Shown here: piece after piece, positions 24,101-34,890 of the stretch
How positions within the stretch are numbered: the first letter of the stretch is position 1
Layout: every line of letters starts with the position of its first letter
Assembly: GCA_020746105.1 (NCBI GenBank)
Contig: CM036618.1
Location: 9,122,501-9,186,500, forward strand
Reading direction: 5' to 3'
Length of the DNA stretch: 64,000 nucleotides
Source: Trogon surrucura
Taxonomy: Eukaryota; Chordata; Aves; Trogoniformes; Trogonidae
The notes under the pieces: generated by a model
Told to the model about the DNA's origin: nothing
Databases searched by the model: none
What the model saw: only the letters and a program-made list of their open reading frames with translations
Made by a program: the position numbers and the translations under genes

Positions 24101-25840
24101 CAGCCATCCTGAGGTCAAAAGGGCTGGCTTGAAGGCAAGCATACTTCACTTTTTACCAGATGGTTGAGAGACAAAGATGCAACACATGGTTAAAGAAATC
24201 CCCAAGCTACGGGAAGTACGTACCAGGGAAGTATACATATAGTGTACTTGCAATGTACATCTCCCACTGGAGTCAGAATATCAATCTGCATGAAAGCATA
24301 GTCTTGCCTGCTATGACTGTTCTTGTGTTTTATGGGTTGAACTGGGACTAGCAGCATAGAACACGTTTTAACATTATCACTAACACCAGTAAAGTATAGC
24401 AGTTGCTTTGGAAGAAGGCCTTTTTCAACTGTCGCCAATGAATTTCGCACAGACTTTGCTGCACCAGGGCAGAAAGACAATATAGCATTTTTTCTTTGAT
24501 TTTCAGAAGACATGCAAAAAATAAAAACCTACTAAATGGAACAAAGAACCTCCCAAATGCCAGGAACGATCCCTGCCCTGTGGAGTTATTTCCAGGAAAG
24601 ACAAGAAAAAGACACACAAAGACAATAACACAAGAAGCAAGTAAGTAGATGACAGGTAATGACGTTGAGTAAGACCATACATGTTTGCATACACACACTC
24701 CAAACAGGTATTTGGCAAAGTCTTCTGCTAAATACAGATGCATTCAGAAACACTCAGAGCCCAGCCATAAACAGATTAGCTTTTGCCAGCATCGTGGTGG
24801 TAAATAGTTCTTTAGGAGAAATCCCCGTACAGAGAGGGCAAGGGGCTCGCAAACAATCTCTGGAAGCACATGCCAGGCATAGAGGGTAAACAAAACATTT
24901 ATCAGAAAAGCAAACAAAAAGGTAATCAAAACCCGAGTCCTTGGGATAACAGATGGCAGGATCGGGGACACAAAAAGATACATGGGTGGAAGCTGAGCAG
25001 GGGTTTGTTTGAATGCTTCTGACATTTCTTTAAATGTCAGCTCATAATTACGACGTCTCCCCCACCACCCTGTAGGTATACAGCCACTTCTAGCGGAGGC
25101 CTCGCAGCTCACAGAGAGCTGCACTTTAGCATTTCGAGTTTCCCCGTCATGTTCCCACCGTTTATTCTGGTGAGAACGACCAAGCAAACACCAAACTCCC
25201 ACTGAACACCTACTACTCCGGTTTTAACTTCAAGGTTTCCTCGCTGTTCAATTAAATCTCTGGGTGCATTATACAGATTTATATGGAGTGCTACACACGG
25301 AGAAGCACCGTCAGATAAGTGAGAGAAAGGGTAATATTTAAAGAAGTTCGGAGAACCCTGCTCACACAGCGTACTCTATCAACACTCCACCAGAGAAAGA
25401 AAAATGTGGCACAATCTTTCGCAGAAGTTTACATGTGTAAAACCTATGTTAATAAAAATCAATCCTTGTTCACTATTTGAACACAAATCCCATTAATAAT
25501 TCCATTAAGCCACCACTTCAGTTCATTATTTTACCCGTTTGCACTTCACTATATTCACTGTCAACATCTGCTGCTTTCACCGAGAAAGAGGGCGAACAAG
25601 GCCACGGAATCGCATTTATGTTCAACGCTACATCCTCGCCTTGCTGGCGAACGGTGCTGATATAAAGGGCATTTCAACTCTCTCCTACCCGGAGACAGAA
25701 TACATTGCCTTCCAACACAACCAGCCTCCATCCCACGACTTAACATCTAACATCCATCCCCGAATTCAAATTACCTAATTATCAGAGCTACTCAGCACGC
25801 TCGTTCAATACTTTACTAAGCAGATACTTTAAAGAGGAAA

Positions 25841-25858
25841 GGGAACAGGGAGGGGGGG
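25841..25858 (+). other. Potential G-quadruplex motif
   Basis: Four G runs with short loops (GGGAACAGGGAGGGGGGG) fit the G3+N1-7 rule for quadruplex formation on the plus strand. A second G-rich run (GGGGGGG) occurs near 25937. Nothing else in the neighbourhood marks a promoter. Confidence 0.5.
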
Positions 25859-28376
25859 AAGAAGAAAAGGAGGACTGACACATGGAGAGTAATAGATAAC
25901 AAGCAAAGTAAGTTTATATTTTGAAAGTAAAAGCTTGGGGGGGAGGTAGAGGGAACAGGGCTAGGCAAGAAGAAAAACTCCCCCCAAAATTAAGCCCCAC
26001 AACACTTTGATCATGTTAAACATTCGGGGAGGCGATAGATAACATAATCACAATGCGCAGCAGGGTCCTCAGAGAAGAATGGGTACACGACTCTTAAAAG
26101 GTTATTACAGCAAACTTAAGCAAACCAATTGCACAGAGAGCAGAGAGCAGCTAAACAGAGGTTTTCAGGACTTCTGATCACCGAGGCTCATTCCAACTGG
26201 CTCAATTTGATCTAACAATCAAAAAGTCAAGTGATATGAAGAAAGATATTTCCGCCAGTAAATTGAAAAAGGTGGAGTGGGAGCTTATTTAGATTCACTT
26301 CCTGCAACTGCATTTCTTTCTTTCCTTTTCCAAGCGGTCTAGCGCTTGTAAAAGGGTTTCAGCAGCAATACGCACATTTGCACATCGGTCCGTCTATGTA
26401 CTTTTATTCTGCCCGGGAACACTCACCTCCAAAGGAAAAGCGAACAGCCAGAGCACTAAACACAATGAAGCGGAAACACAAAAGGAAAGAGGTTGAAAAA
26501 CAGAAGCTCATTTCCAACGGCACTGAAGAACATACCCAGGGCTGACAGTGTCACATTTGACTGAACCTGACTGGCAAAATACCCCACTGTTAACCCCTAA
26601 GCTGCTCATCAAATAGACTTGTAAACTGTTCCTCTACAAAGGTTTGGTAGATTTGGCAGATTTTATAGTTGACGGGATAAAGAAAGTGAGTCACCATGGA
26701 TGAGATGCACCAAGCTTTGTTTCCATAGGCTCTTTGGAGGTTTTGTAACATATGCTCACGGATTTCTCTCCAGGTGCCACCATAAATGGACCAGTAGACA
26801 TATTCTGTGATAAATACTTCAGGTAAAATATCTGGCACTGAAGTCTCCAAATTTGTGAGCGCTGACCGAAAATCAAGACCAAATTCACCCCACAGGGAGA
26901 CACGTTAACCGTGCTGCTTTAGTTTTGTTTGCACAGGCTGCGGCATGGGCAAGACAGCACGTGTGGCCTGTGAGAGCCACTTGTGGCAACTCTCACTTTT
27001 ACTTCATGTGGTGGCTAAAATTCTAAAGGTAAAGCAAAACTTCAGGTCTTTCTGCTTTCAGTGCAAGAAGAATGCACAAAGGCAGTCTGGAGCTCCCCGC
27101 TCATGCAATCAGGCAACCTCTGTTAATAAAAGGCATTCATAATTTATCTCAAAAAAATCAAGATGCCTACATAATTGTACCTCAGGCAGCTGGAAATGGA
27201 GGTGTGCAGATGAAAATAGGGCAGAACAAAAGAATATAACCACACGCTTGGAATTTCTCCAGTCCTGGCAACTATCACAAGCTTATTGGGCCTTCCTTGG
27301 CAGAAAAGCATTATTATTTTCTATTCAACACTGTGGTGAGAAAGGAAGAGAACAGTCTACTAAGTGAAGAAACAGTTGTGCAGGTAGTGAGAGGTGTTTC
27401 TACTTCAACACTTGCCAGCTAACATGATCTTTCATAACAACTGCATGTCAACATCCATCCAACATGTAACAAAATCTCTTATTTCCAGATGCAACAGGAA
27501 AAATAAAAATCATTCCCTGGCACCAGGAACACCTGCAAAACATATTCTTCTTTCTGATACAGGAACTGAAACCATCAGCAACTGGTGGTCCACGTGCAAA
27601 ACCATAACAAAATTTCTGAAAAACAGCTGAAAGAACTCCCTAGAAGATACACTTCTAGACTCGCTCATACTATATATTTCTATTTGCATTTCTATTTTGA
27701 TGGGAAACTGGGTTTACAAACTATTTGAGTTGCTATGACAATTTACAACAGGGACAGACCACACCACCTTAGAGTACAGATCCACCAGATGAAAGAATAG
27801 ACAAAGTGGAGATATGATCTTGCTCCTTATTGTTCAGATACAAATCAGTCAAGTATGAAACTGTAAAGTCAAGTAAAACCAATTATACTTGCCTAAAACA
27901 CACAGTCATCTAAACAGCTAGAAAACTAGACAGGGCCAGGACCTATTATACAGCTCTCAGGCCAAATGATACGACCTGGCCACATTCACAGAACCACATA
28001 CTTTCACCCTCCAGAACAAGGCGACTATATCCAAACTGTCGATTGGGAACGGCTGCTGGCCCTTGCTAATCCACAAGCCATGCCCTGGCATTGTTTATGA
28101 CAATGCTAGATGGTCCAGGCTGAATGCAAAGCAGAGCCTGTGTTAACAATTTAATGGTATAGATGGTCAAGCTCCAGCTCTTGGGCCTGTGCCCTGGCAC
28201 TGCTTAATTTACTAGCGTAGACCTAGCCAAATGCAGTTGTACTGTGAGCAGAGCTGGTTGGAAAACAGACACAAAAAAAAGAAATAAGAGTATCTGACCA
28301 AATTTAAAATCTCTGTGCATTTTCTTGATTCCCTTCCTTAATTCTTTTTTTTTTTCCTTTACATTTTATTTTTCAG

Positions 28377-28432
28377 ACAGCCTTATTTCCACAGAGGTGG
28401 GACAAAACCAACAGAAGGTCAAAATAGTTGTG
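28377..28432 (+). other. Splice-flanked 56-bp module (speculative exon)
   Basis: A long pyrimidine tract ending TTTTATTTTTCAG is followed by 56 bp and then a strong donor, TG|GTAAGTGC. Two of three frames are open across the segment; one reads SLISTEVGQNQQKVKIVV. This is on the opposite strand to the confirmed exon, so it would belong to another transcript such as a long non-coding RNA. Chance pseudo-exons of this quality occur regularly in long introns. Confidence 0.2.
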
Positions 28433-30295
28433 GTAAGTGCTGAGTGTGTTTCATTTCTTTCCCATGATTCAGTGGTAGTTGCCAACAAGTTATGGCACTT
28501 CCAGTGCAGTCGGATACGCTGTGGGAAGAGTCAGAAGAGTTTAAATCAAGTGTCTGATGGAAAATAGGGGAGAAAGATGTTGAGAATGAAGTAGAAAGGC
28601 AAAAAGATAAATTAATAAAGCTTGGATTTGTCCACAAACTTTGCGGGATTGACGAAGTTTTGTTTAATCTCCTAGTTCTAAGAGTTGGATGCAAAAAGGT
28701 ACGCTCTACAACTGCTGCAACTATCCTTGTCTCTCTGTTTGTGAACCACCTTCTTTATTCCATATCAAAAGAATGACCCAAAAGGTCTTTGTTGCAGAGC
28801 AAATCTGCTTTCTTGCCAACAGGTCGCAAGGCTAAGCAAGCAAGATTGGCTTTGCAGAGGTCAAGGTAACTTCCATAATTACCTTTGTGTGGCAGGTGCC
28901 ACCTCTGTTCTCTGAAAGAAGCCTTTCAAGAGAGTCCAGACTGACTTTTCTCAAAGGCTCCTCTCCACATCTGTTTGCAGGCTTCCACTACCAGAAAATA
29001 ACCAGACTGGTTGTGTTGGAAGGAGCTCTTGAAAGCCACCAGATACACCTCCTGCACAAAGCAGGCTAACACTACAATGGATTGCCTGGGGCTTTTTCCA
29101 CTTGAGTTTTGGATAACTTTAGCAAACCCAGCCCTCAGCCTCTCCTCCATCACAGGCTCTGCTGCGCTGTTGTACGGGACAACCATCGAACGCAACCTGA
29201 GGAGCAATTTGTCACATAGGAAACAGAGGAGGAACATAAAGTGAAGTGGTCAGCTTGGGTCAGTCTGCATGAATTTATAGATATCTTGCTCTACTCGTCT
29301 ACTTCTAGTTATTTTAAAAGGGTCCCATTACACTGGAGAACGTGCTCTAGTCTTTACAGGGCACTGACACTGAACTTTTGGTGCCCTGTTCCTTTACAAA
29401 GCAGGGAGTGATGGAAACAGTGGCAACTTACAGGAAAACTCAAGAATTATCTACATAACATGAAGACGGAAATCAAGATGAATCTATCGAAAGACTCTAA
29501 ACAGCTGTACTACCCACAGATTAGAAAACACCTTAAAAAAAAATGATATAGCATTATCTTGCATTGTTCCAGAGCTGAATATTACTGTAAAGTAGTTCTT
29601 ATTTCTAAGTAAGCTGAGAAAACGAGGTGAATGGCAGCTTTATATGTGGCAAATAAAGTATCTGTGATGTGTATCTCAAAAAACCGTATACACGTGCATG
29701 TCTTAATGAAAGTAGCACATCTGAGATAATTATTAATGGGCGTGACGACCTTAAAAGCCATCGGTTCTACACATCAAACGGTTTGGTCACAGGAAAACTA
29801 CCAGAAGAATTATTGTGAGCAGTGGAAAAAAATGTTTATGAAATGGAGTTTAAAACTTCATGAGCAAGAATGGAATTAATACACTCAGATTTTCCTCTAT
29901 AATCCAGCTTGAAGAACCTTGCAAAGATAAATGCCAGACCTTTAAAAGCAGGGATGATAAAAATAATTAATGGAAGCTTAGAAAGATAATAATGTTTCAA
30001 ATCCACGTGGGGTAAAACTATTGCTCAGCTTTTGAGGAAAAGGAAGATAAATTATTCAGTCATACTCCATCCCAGCATGAGGCAGAAATTCTAAAAGAAA
30101 CAAGCTGTTCAAAAATAAACCTGAGATGACTCTGTCAAGATAGGAGTTAAGCTCAGAAGACCTAAAGTAAATCCAAAGCTCTAGTATTTATTTGCCAGTG
30201 CTGACTCCGGGTATTGTTTAAAAGCAAACTGACAACATCTCAGACTTATGAAGTATATTTAAGTGCTGATTCAACCCTAGGACGATGTCAGGATC

Positions 30296-32084
30296 ATAAC
30301 ACAGAATGCTTTTGGTTGGAAGCGACCTCTGCAAATCACTTGGTCCACTGCTGCTCAAAACAAAGTGAACTTTGATGTTAGACCAGTGTTCTCCTCGTCA
30401 TGTCCAGATGAGCTTGCAGTGCTTCTGATGGGGATTCTGCTGTTATTCTGGGTCTTTGCTCCAGTTTTGGATCCTCCACTGAGAATTGCTTTTTTTTTTC
30501 CTTATATGTAGTAAGAATTTCTTTTGCTACAGTTTGTGCTGTTTCTCCCTTCACAGGGCACTTCTGAGAAGAATCTGGTGCTCTTCTTTATACTGTCCCA
30601 GTTAGACAGGAATTAAGAGGAATCAAACTCACACTCAGTCTTCCCTTCCCCATGCTTAGCAGATTTGGGTCTCAGCTTCTCCTTGATGTCTTGTGCTCCA
30701 GTCCCCAATCACTTTGGTGGCTTTCCAGTGCACTTGTTCCAGAAGGTCAGTGTTTGTCTTATGCTTGAGAGCCCAAAACTGGACACGGTACTCAAGATGT
30801 AGTCACAGAAGTGACACACAGAGCACTTTGCTTGAACTGTTTGCTAATCTTTTCCTAATTAATCCCAGCATTTGTTTGACCTCCATTGTCACTGCTACTC
30901 ATTTACAACTGTAAAGCTGTTTTTTACCCATTTTCTGCTCAGCCTGTACTGCTGCATGGGATTATTTGATCCTGTGTGCAAGGCTTTGAATTTACCTTTG
31001 CTGAGCTTCATCAGGATACTAGTAGGCAATTCTTCCAGCTCATCTTGGTCATTTTTGAATGGTAGCACTGCTCTCTTCCATATTTATTGCTCCTCTCAAT
31101 TTGTTATTTCTCTATTCATTGCAATGTCCAAGTAATAAATAAAGATATTCAATGTTATCAGTTCCAATATTGACCACACATGCCCCACGTGGGACTTTAA
31201 ACCCTTGTTAGTTAAACCCACATTAGTTAAAATGATGCCATGGAAGACTGTCGAAACCTTGCTAAAGTTAAGTAAATAAAAGCCCCAGGGCCCTCCTTGT
31301 AGACCAACCCAGTCATTTCATCACAGAAAGTCATCAGGTTGGTGAGGTATGATTTATCGTTGGCCACTCCAGTCACCTTTCGATCCTTTGTGTTTCTGGA
31401 AATACCTTTAAGCAACATTTGCTGTACAATCCTTGTAGACATTCAGGTAGCTGGTAGACCAGCTCACAGTTCCCTGGATCCTTCTTCTTGTCCTCTTTGA
31501 AGATGGTTGTGACCATTGTCTTCTCTTGTCATCAGGAACCTTCTCTGATCACAATAGCCTTTCAAGGATGATAGCAAGTGACTTTAATGTGGCATCAGCT
31601 CATCTGTCTCCCTCAATCCTGGTCGTATGAACTTCTGGACGTCCAGTTGACTCAAATGGTCTGTAAGTCCATTCCTCATCTTCTATCCCTGACCTCATGC
31701 CTGTCCTCTACCACGGGTCACACTTCACTTCCCCAGGCTCTATTACCAGGTGAAGGGACCTGGAAGAATCAGAGCAGATCTTTCCAGCAAAGACCGAGAC
31801 AAAGGAGGCACAAGCAGCTCTCTTTCTTTTGTGTCCATATGAGACTACGTCCCTTTACCCACTGAGCTGCAGTGCCAGATTTTCTTAAATGTAGTCCACA
31901 TTTTATGAGTGCAGTCCACATTTTCCTTTTACTGTCAGTGTATTTACAGGCACCCTTCTTAAAACTCTCCATATCCCTTGCCAATTTTAACCCTGCCTGA
32001 TCTTTGGCTTTCCTAATTTTAAACCTACACAACAAAGCAGTATTTCTAAACACCACCTGTTTCTAAATGCCAACTCTCCTCTCC
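30296..32084 (-). mobile_element. Ancient CR1 LINE, ORF2 reverse-transcriptase region and 3' end (outer layer of nest)
   Basis: Minus-strand translation recovers worn but clear CR1 ORF2 phrases. At about 31227-31442 the peptide KSYLTNLMTFCDEMTGLV matches the reverse-transcriptase segment normally like KSCLTNLVAFYDEVTGLV. At about 31769-32056 the peptide KIRKAKDQAGLKLARDM matches the usual IRKAKAQLELKLARDV block. The 3' tail is at 30296-30350 (ACAGAATGCTTTTGGTTGGA on the plus strand). Several stops and shifts break the frame and the FADD catalytic block cannot be recognised. This is the most diverged CR1 of appreciable length here. It probably resumes at 34736. Confidence 0.8.
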
Positions 32085-32281
32085 CCTATGGGGAAAGTCT
32101 GTCAGACCTGGGACTGTTCAACCTGAAGAAGAGAAGGCTCAGGGGGATCTCAGTGTATATAAATACCTGCAAGGAGGGTGCAAAGAAAACAGAGCCAGGC
32201 TGTTTTCAGTGGTGCCCAGCAGCAAGAGAGCAAGAGCAAGACACACAGCCTGAAACATGGGAGGTTCCCTCTGAGGTTCTA
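32085..32281 (+). mobile_element. CR1 LINE 3' portion, first half (middle layer of nest)
   Basis: The sequence runs through the CR1 3' order: CTGTTCAACCTGAAGAAGAG, AAGGCTCAGGGGGATCTCA, AAATACCTGCAAGGAGGGTG and GGGAGGTTCCCTCTGA. It breaks at the point where the consensus should continue with an ACACCAGGAAACAC-like block. That block is found 2.27 kb further on, at 34549. The piece is therefore the 5' part of a CR1 copy split by a later insertion. Confidence 0.75.
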
Positions 32282-32283
32282 CA

Positions 32284-34546
32284 CCCAGAAAGGTGGTGGG
32301 ATCAACTGAAGTGCAGCCCAACTGAAATGTATCTACACCAATGCACGCAGCATGAGCAGCAACCAGGAGGAGCTGGAAGCCACTGTGCAGCAGGAAAGCT
32401 ACAACGTGGTTGCCATCACGGAAACATGGTGGGATGACCCACACAACTGGAGCGCTGCACTGGATGGCAATAAACTCTTCAGAAGGGATAGGGGAGGAAG
32501 GGGAGGTGCTGCGGTAGCCCTATATGTGAGGGAGAGTTTTGCTGGTCGAGACCTTAATGACGGTGACAGTAGGTTTGAGTGTCTATGGGTAAGAATCAGG
32601 CAAAAGGCCAACAAGGCAGATATCATGGTGGGAGTCTGTGATAGACCACCCAACCAGGATGAAGAGGCAGACAAAATATTCTAAAAGGAACTAGAAGTCT
32701 CACAATCACTAGCCTTTGTTCTCGTGAGGGACTTCAACTTAGCAGATGTCTGCTGGCAATACAACACAGCAGGGAGGAGACAGTCCAGGAGGTTCCCAGA
32801 GTGTGTGGAAGATACTCCCTGACACAGCTGGTGAGGGAGCCAATGAGGACCAGTGCCCCCCTGGGCCTGCAGTTTTTGAACAGAGGCACTTGTGGGTGAT
32901 GTGATGGTTGGAGGCTGCCTTGGGCACAGCAATCACAAAATGACAGTTTGATTCTTGGAGAAGTAGGAAAGGGCATCAGTGGAACCACCACCTTAGACTT
33001 CTGGAGGGCAGACTTTGGCCTGTTTGTGAGCCTGGTTGACAGAATCCCTTGGGAGGCAGTTCTGAAGGGCAGACGAGTTCAGGAAGGCTGGACATTCCTC
33101 AAGAAGGAAGAGCAGGTTGTCTCCATGTGCCAAAAGATGAGCCAGTGGGGAAGAAGACTGGCCTGGCTGAACAGAAAGCTTTGGCTGGAACTCAGGCAAA
33201 AAAAGGCAGACGGGGCCAGCAACTCAGGAGGACTACAAAGAAAGGGCATTTTGAGGTTACAGAGAGAAAATTAGAAGGGCCAAAGCCCAGTTAGAATTTA
33301 ATCTGGCTACTGCTGTAAAGCACAATAAAAAATGTTTCTATAAATACATTAGCAACCAGGTGATCAGGCCCAGTCAGCATGGGTTTATGAAAGGCAGGTC
33401 CTGCTTGATCAACTTGACCTCCTTCTATGACAAGGTGACCCGCCTACTAGACGAAGGAAAGGCTGTGGATTCTGGACTTTAGTAAAGCCTTTTGACACTT
33501 TCCCACAGCATTCTTCTGGAGAAACTGGCTGCTCATGGCTTGGGCAGGCATACTTTTTGTTGGGCAAAGAAATGGCTGGATGGCCAGGCCCAAAGAGTGG
33601 TGGTGAATGGAATTAAAACCCCTTGGCAGCACGAGCCATGAGAGGTGTTCTCCAGGGCTCAGTACTGCGGCCAGTCCTGTTTAATATCTTTATCAGCGAT
33701 CTGGATGAGGAGATCAAGTGCACTCTCAGTAAGTTTTAATACGGCACTGAGCTGGGCAGGAGTGCTGATCTGCTGGAGGGTAGGAAGGTTCTGCAGAGGG
33801 ATCTCAACAGGCTGGATCGATGTACCAATGCCTACTGTCTGAAATTGATTGAGGTCAAGTGCCGAGTCCTGCACTTGGGTGACAACACCACCATGCAACA
33901 CTACAAGCTTGGGAAAAAGTGTCTGGAAAGCTGCCCAGCAGAAAATGACCTGAGGGTGTTGGTTGACAGTTGGCTAAACATGAGCCAGCAGTGTGCCCAG
34001 GTGGCCAAGAAGGCCAATGGTATTCTGGCCTGTATCAGAAATAGAGTGGCCAGCAGGACCAGGGCAGTGATGGTCCTTTTGGAGTCGGTGCAGGTGAGGA
34101 TGCACCAAAGAAGGGCCACAAAGCCGGTGAAGGGTCTAGAGAACAAGTCTTATGAGGAGCAGCTGAGGGTGTTGCGGTTGTTCAACCTGGGGAAAAGGAG
34201 GTTGAGGGGAGATTTTCTCACTCTCTACAATTACCTGAAAGGAAAGTGCAGTGAGGTGTGGGTCAGTCTCTTCTGCCAAGTAACAAGCCATAGAACAAGA
34301 GTAAATGGCCTCAAGTTGCACCAGGGGAGGTTTAGATTGGATATTAGGAAAAATTTCTTCAGTGAAAGGGTTTTTAAGCATTGAAACAGGCTGCCCAGGG
34401 AAGTGGTTGAGTCACCACCCCTGAAGATATTTAAAAGATGTGTAGATGTGTTACTTCGAGACATGCTTTAGTAGTGGACCTGGTATTGCTAGGTTAACAG
34501 TTGGATTCAATGATCTTAAAGGTCTTTTCCAACCTAAATGATTCTA
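32284..34546 (+). mobile_element. CR1 LINE with endonuclease and partial RT (inner layer of nest)
   Basis: A 2.26-kb plus-strand CR1. At 32352-32684 it encodes the N-terminal endonuclease, with motifs YNVVAITETWWDD and GGAAVALYVRESFAG. Linker sequence follows to about 33360. An internal deletion then joins this region (ending ACATTAGCAACCAGG) directly to the mid-RT block HGFMKGRSCLINLTSFYD. The catalytic FADD segment is mutated: the DNA reads AGTTTTAATACGGCACTGAG where a FADDTKL-coding block is expected. A C-terminal frame is open at 33845-34384. The 3' UTR ends AACCTAAATGATTCTAC. It is inactive, because of the RT deletion, the lost active site and stops. Confidence 0.85.
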
Positions 34547-34735
34547 CAAACACCAGGAAACACTGTTTTGCTGTGACTGACCACTGGCACAGGTTGTCCA
34601 GAGAAGATGTGGAATCTCCATGCTTGATGATATTCAAAAGCCATCTGGACATGGTCCTGGGCACTTGCCTCTAGGTTTCCTTGCTTGAGTAGGGAAGTTG
34701 TGCCAATGACCAACCTCAACCATTCCATGATTCTC
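34547..34735 (+). mobile_element. CR1 LINE 3' portion, second half (middle layer of nest)
   Basis: The sequence starts AACACCAGGAAACACTG, continues with CACTGGCACAGGTTGTCCAG and GATATTCAAAAGCCATCTGG, and ends CAACCATTCCATGATTCT. It follows directly, in consensus order, from the piece that ends at 32281, so the two are one CR1 copy split by the 32284-34546 insertion. Confidence 0.75.
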
Positions 34736-34890
34736 CCTCTTCCTATAAACCTCCTTGTTCATTTAAGCTTGCTCAGGATTTCCATTTTCAGGTAGGATAA
34801 CCTCCAGTTATGCCTGCTTGGTTCTTGTACACCAGCTGAGCAACTCCTGTGCTACCAGGGGGTTGTCACTGATGAACTAGTGGATCCTTC
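34736..34890 (-). mobile_element. Probable continuation of the ancient outer CR1
   Basis: On the minus strand the sequence contains CTGAGCAAGCTTAAATGAAC followed by AAGGAGGTTTATAGGAAG, matching the CR1 ORF2 block that encodes KKEVYRxW. In CR1 this block lies just upstream of the IRKAKAQLELKLARDV segment, which is at 31769-32056 on the same strand. The outer element would therefore be split by the whole plus-strand CR1 complex. The left limit is sharp and the right limit is approximate. Confidence 0.5.

Larger units (their letters stand above)
18531..30295. other. Long repeat-poor stretch, no confirmed gene
   Basis: Nearly 12 kb lacks recognisable interspersed repeats, which is notable given the CR1 density elsewhere. 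AT-rich parts with many TAAT-type sites (for example 22230-22380 and 23040-23540) could be conserved non-coding elements, but that needs alignment. A near-duplication at 23599-23648 and a G-run motif at 25841-25858 are present. Two splice-like modules (20942-21173 and 28377-28432) are listed separately at low confidence. Minus-strand frames at 24744-25202 and 26590-26850 look like chance. Confidence 0.4.

Noticed and set aside
24744-25202. 152-codon minus-strand frame with a hydrophobic segment
   Set aside because: No domain recognised, no splice or promoter signals, and composition like the flanks.
26590-26850. Protein-like 86-codon minus-strand frame
   Set aside because: The peptide looks plausible, but I recognise no family and see no splice sites; kept as a possible decayed gene at most.
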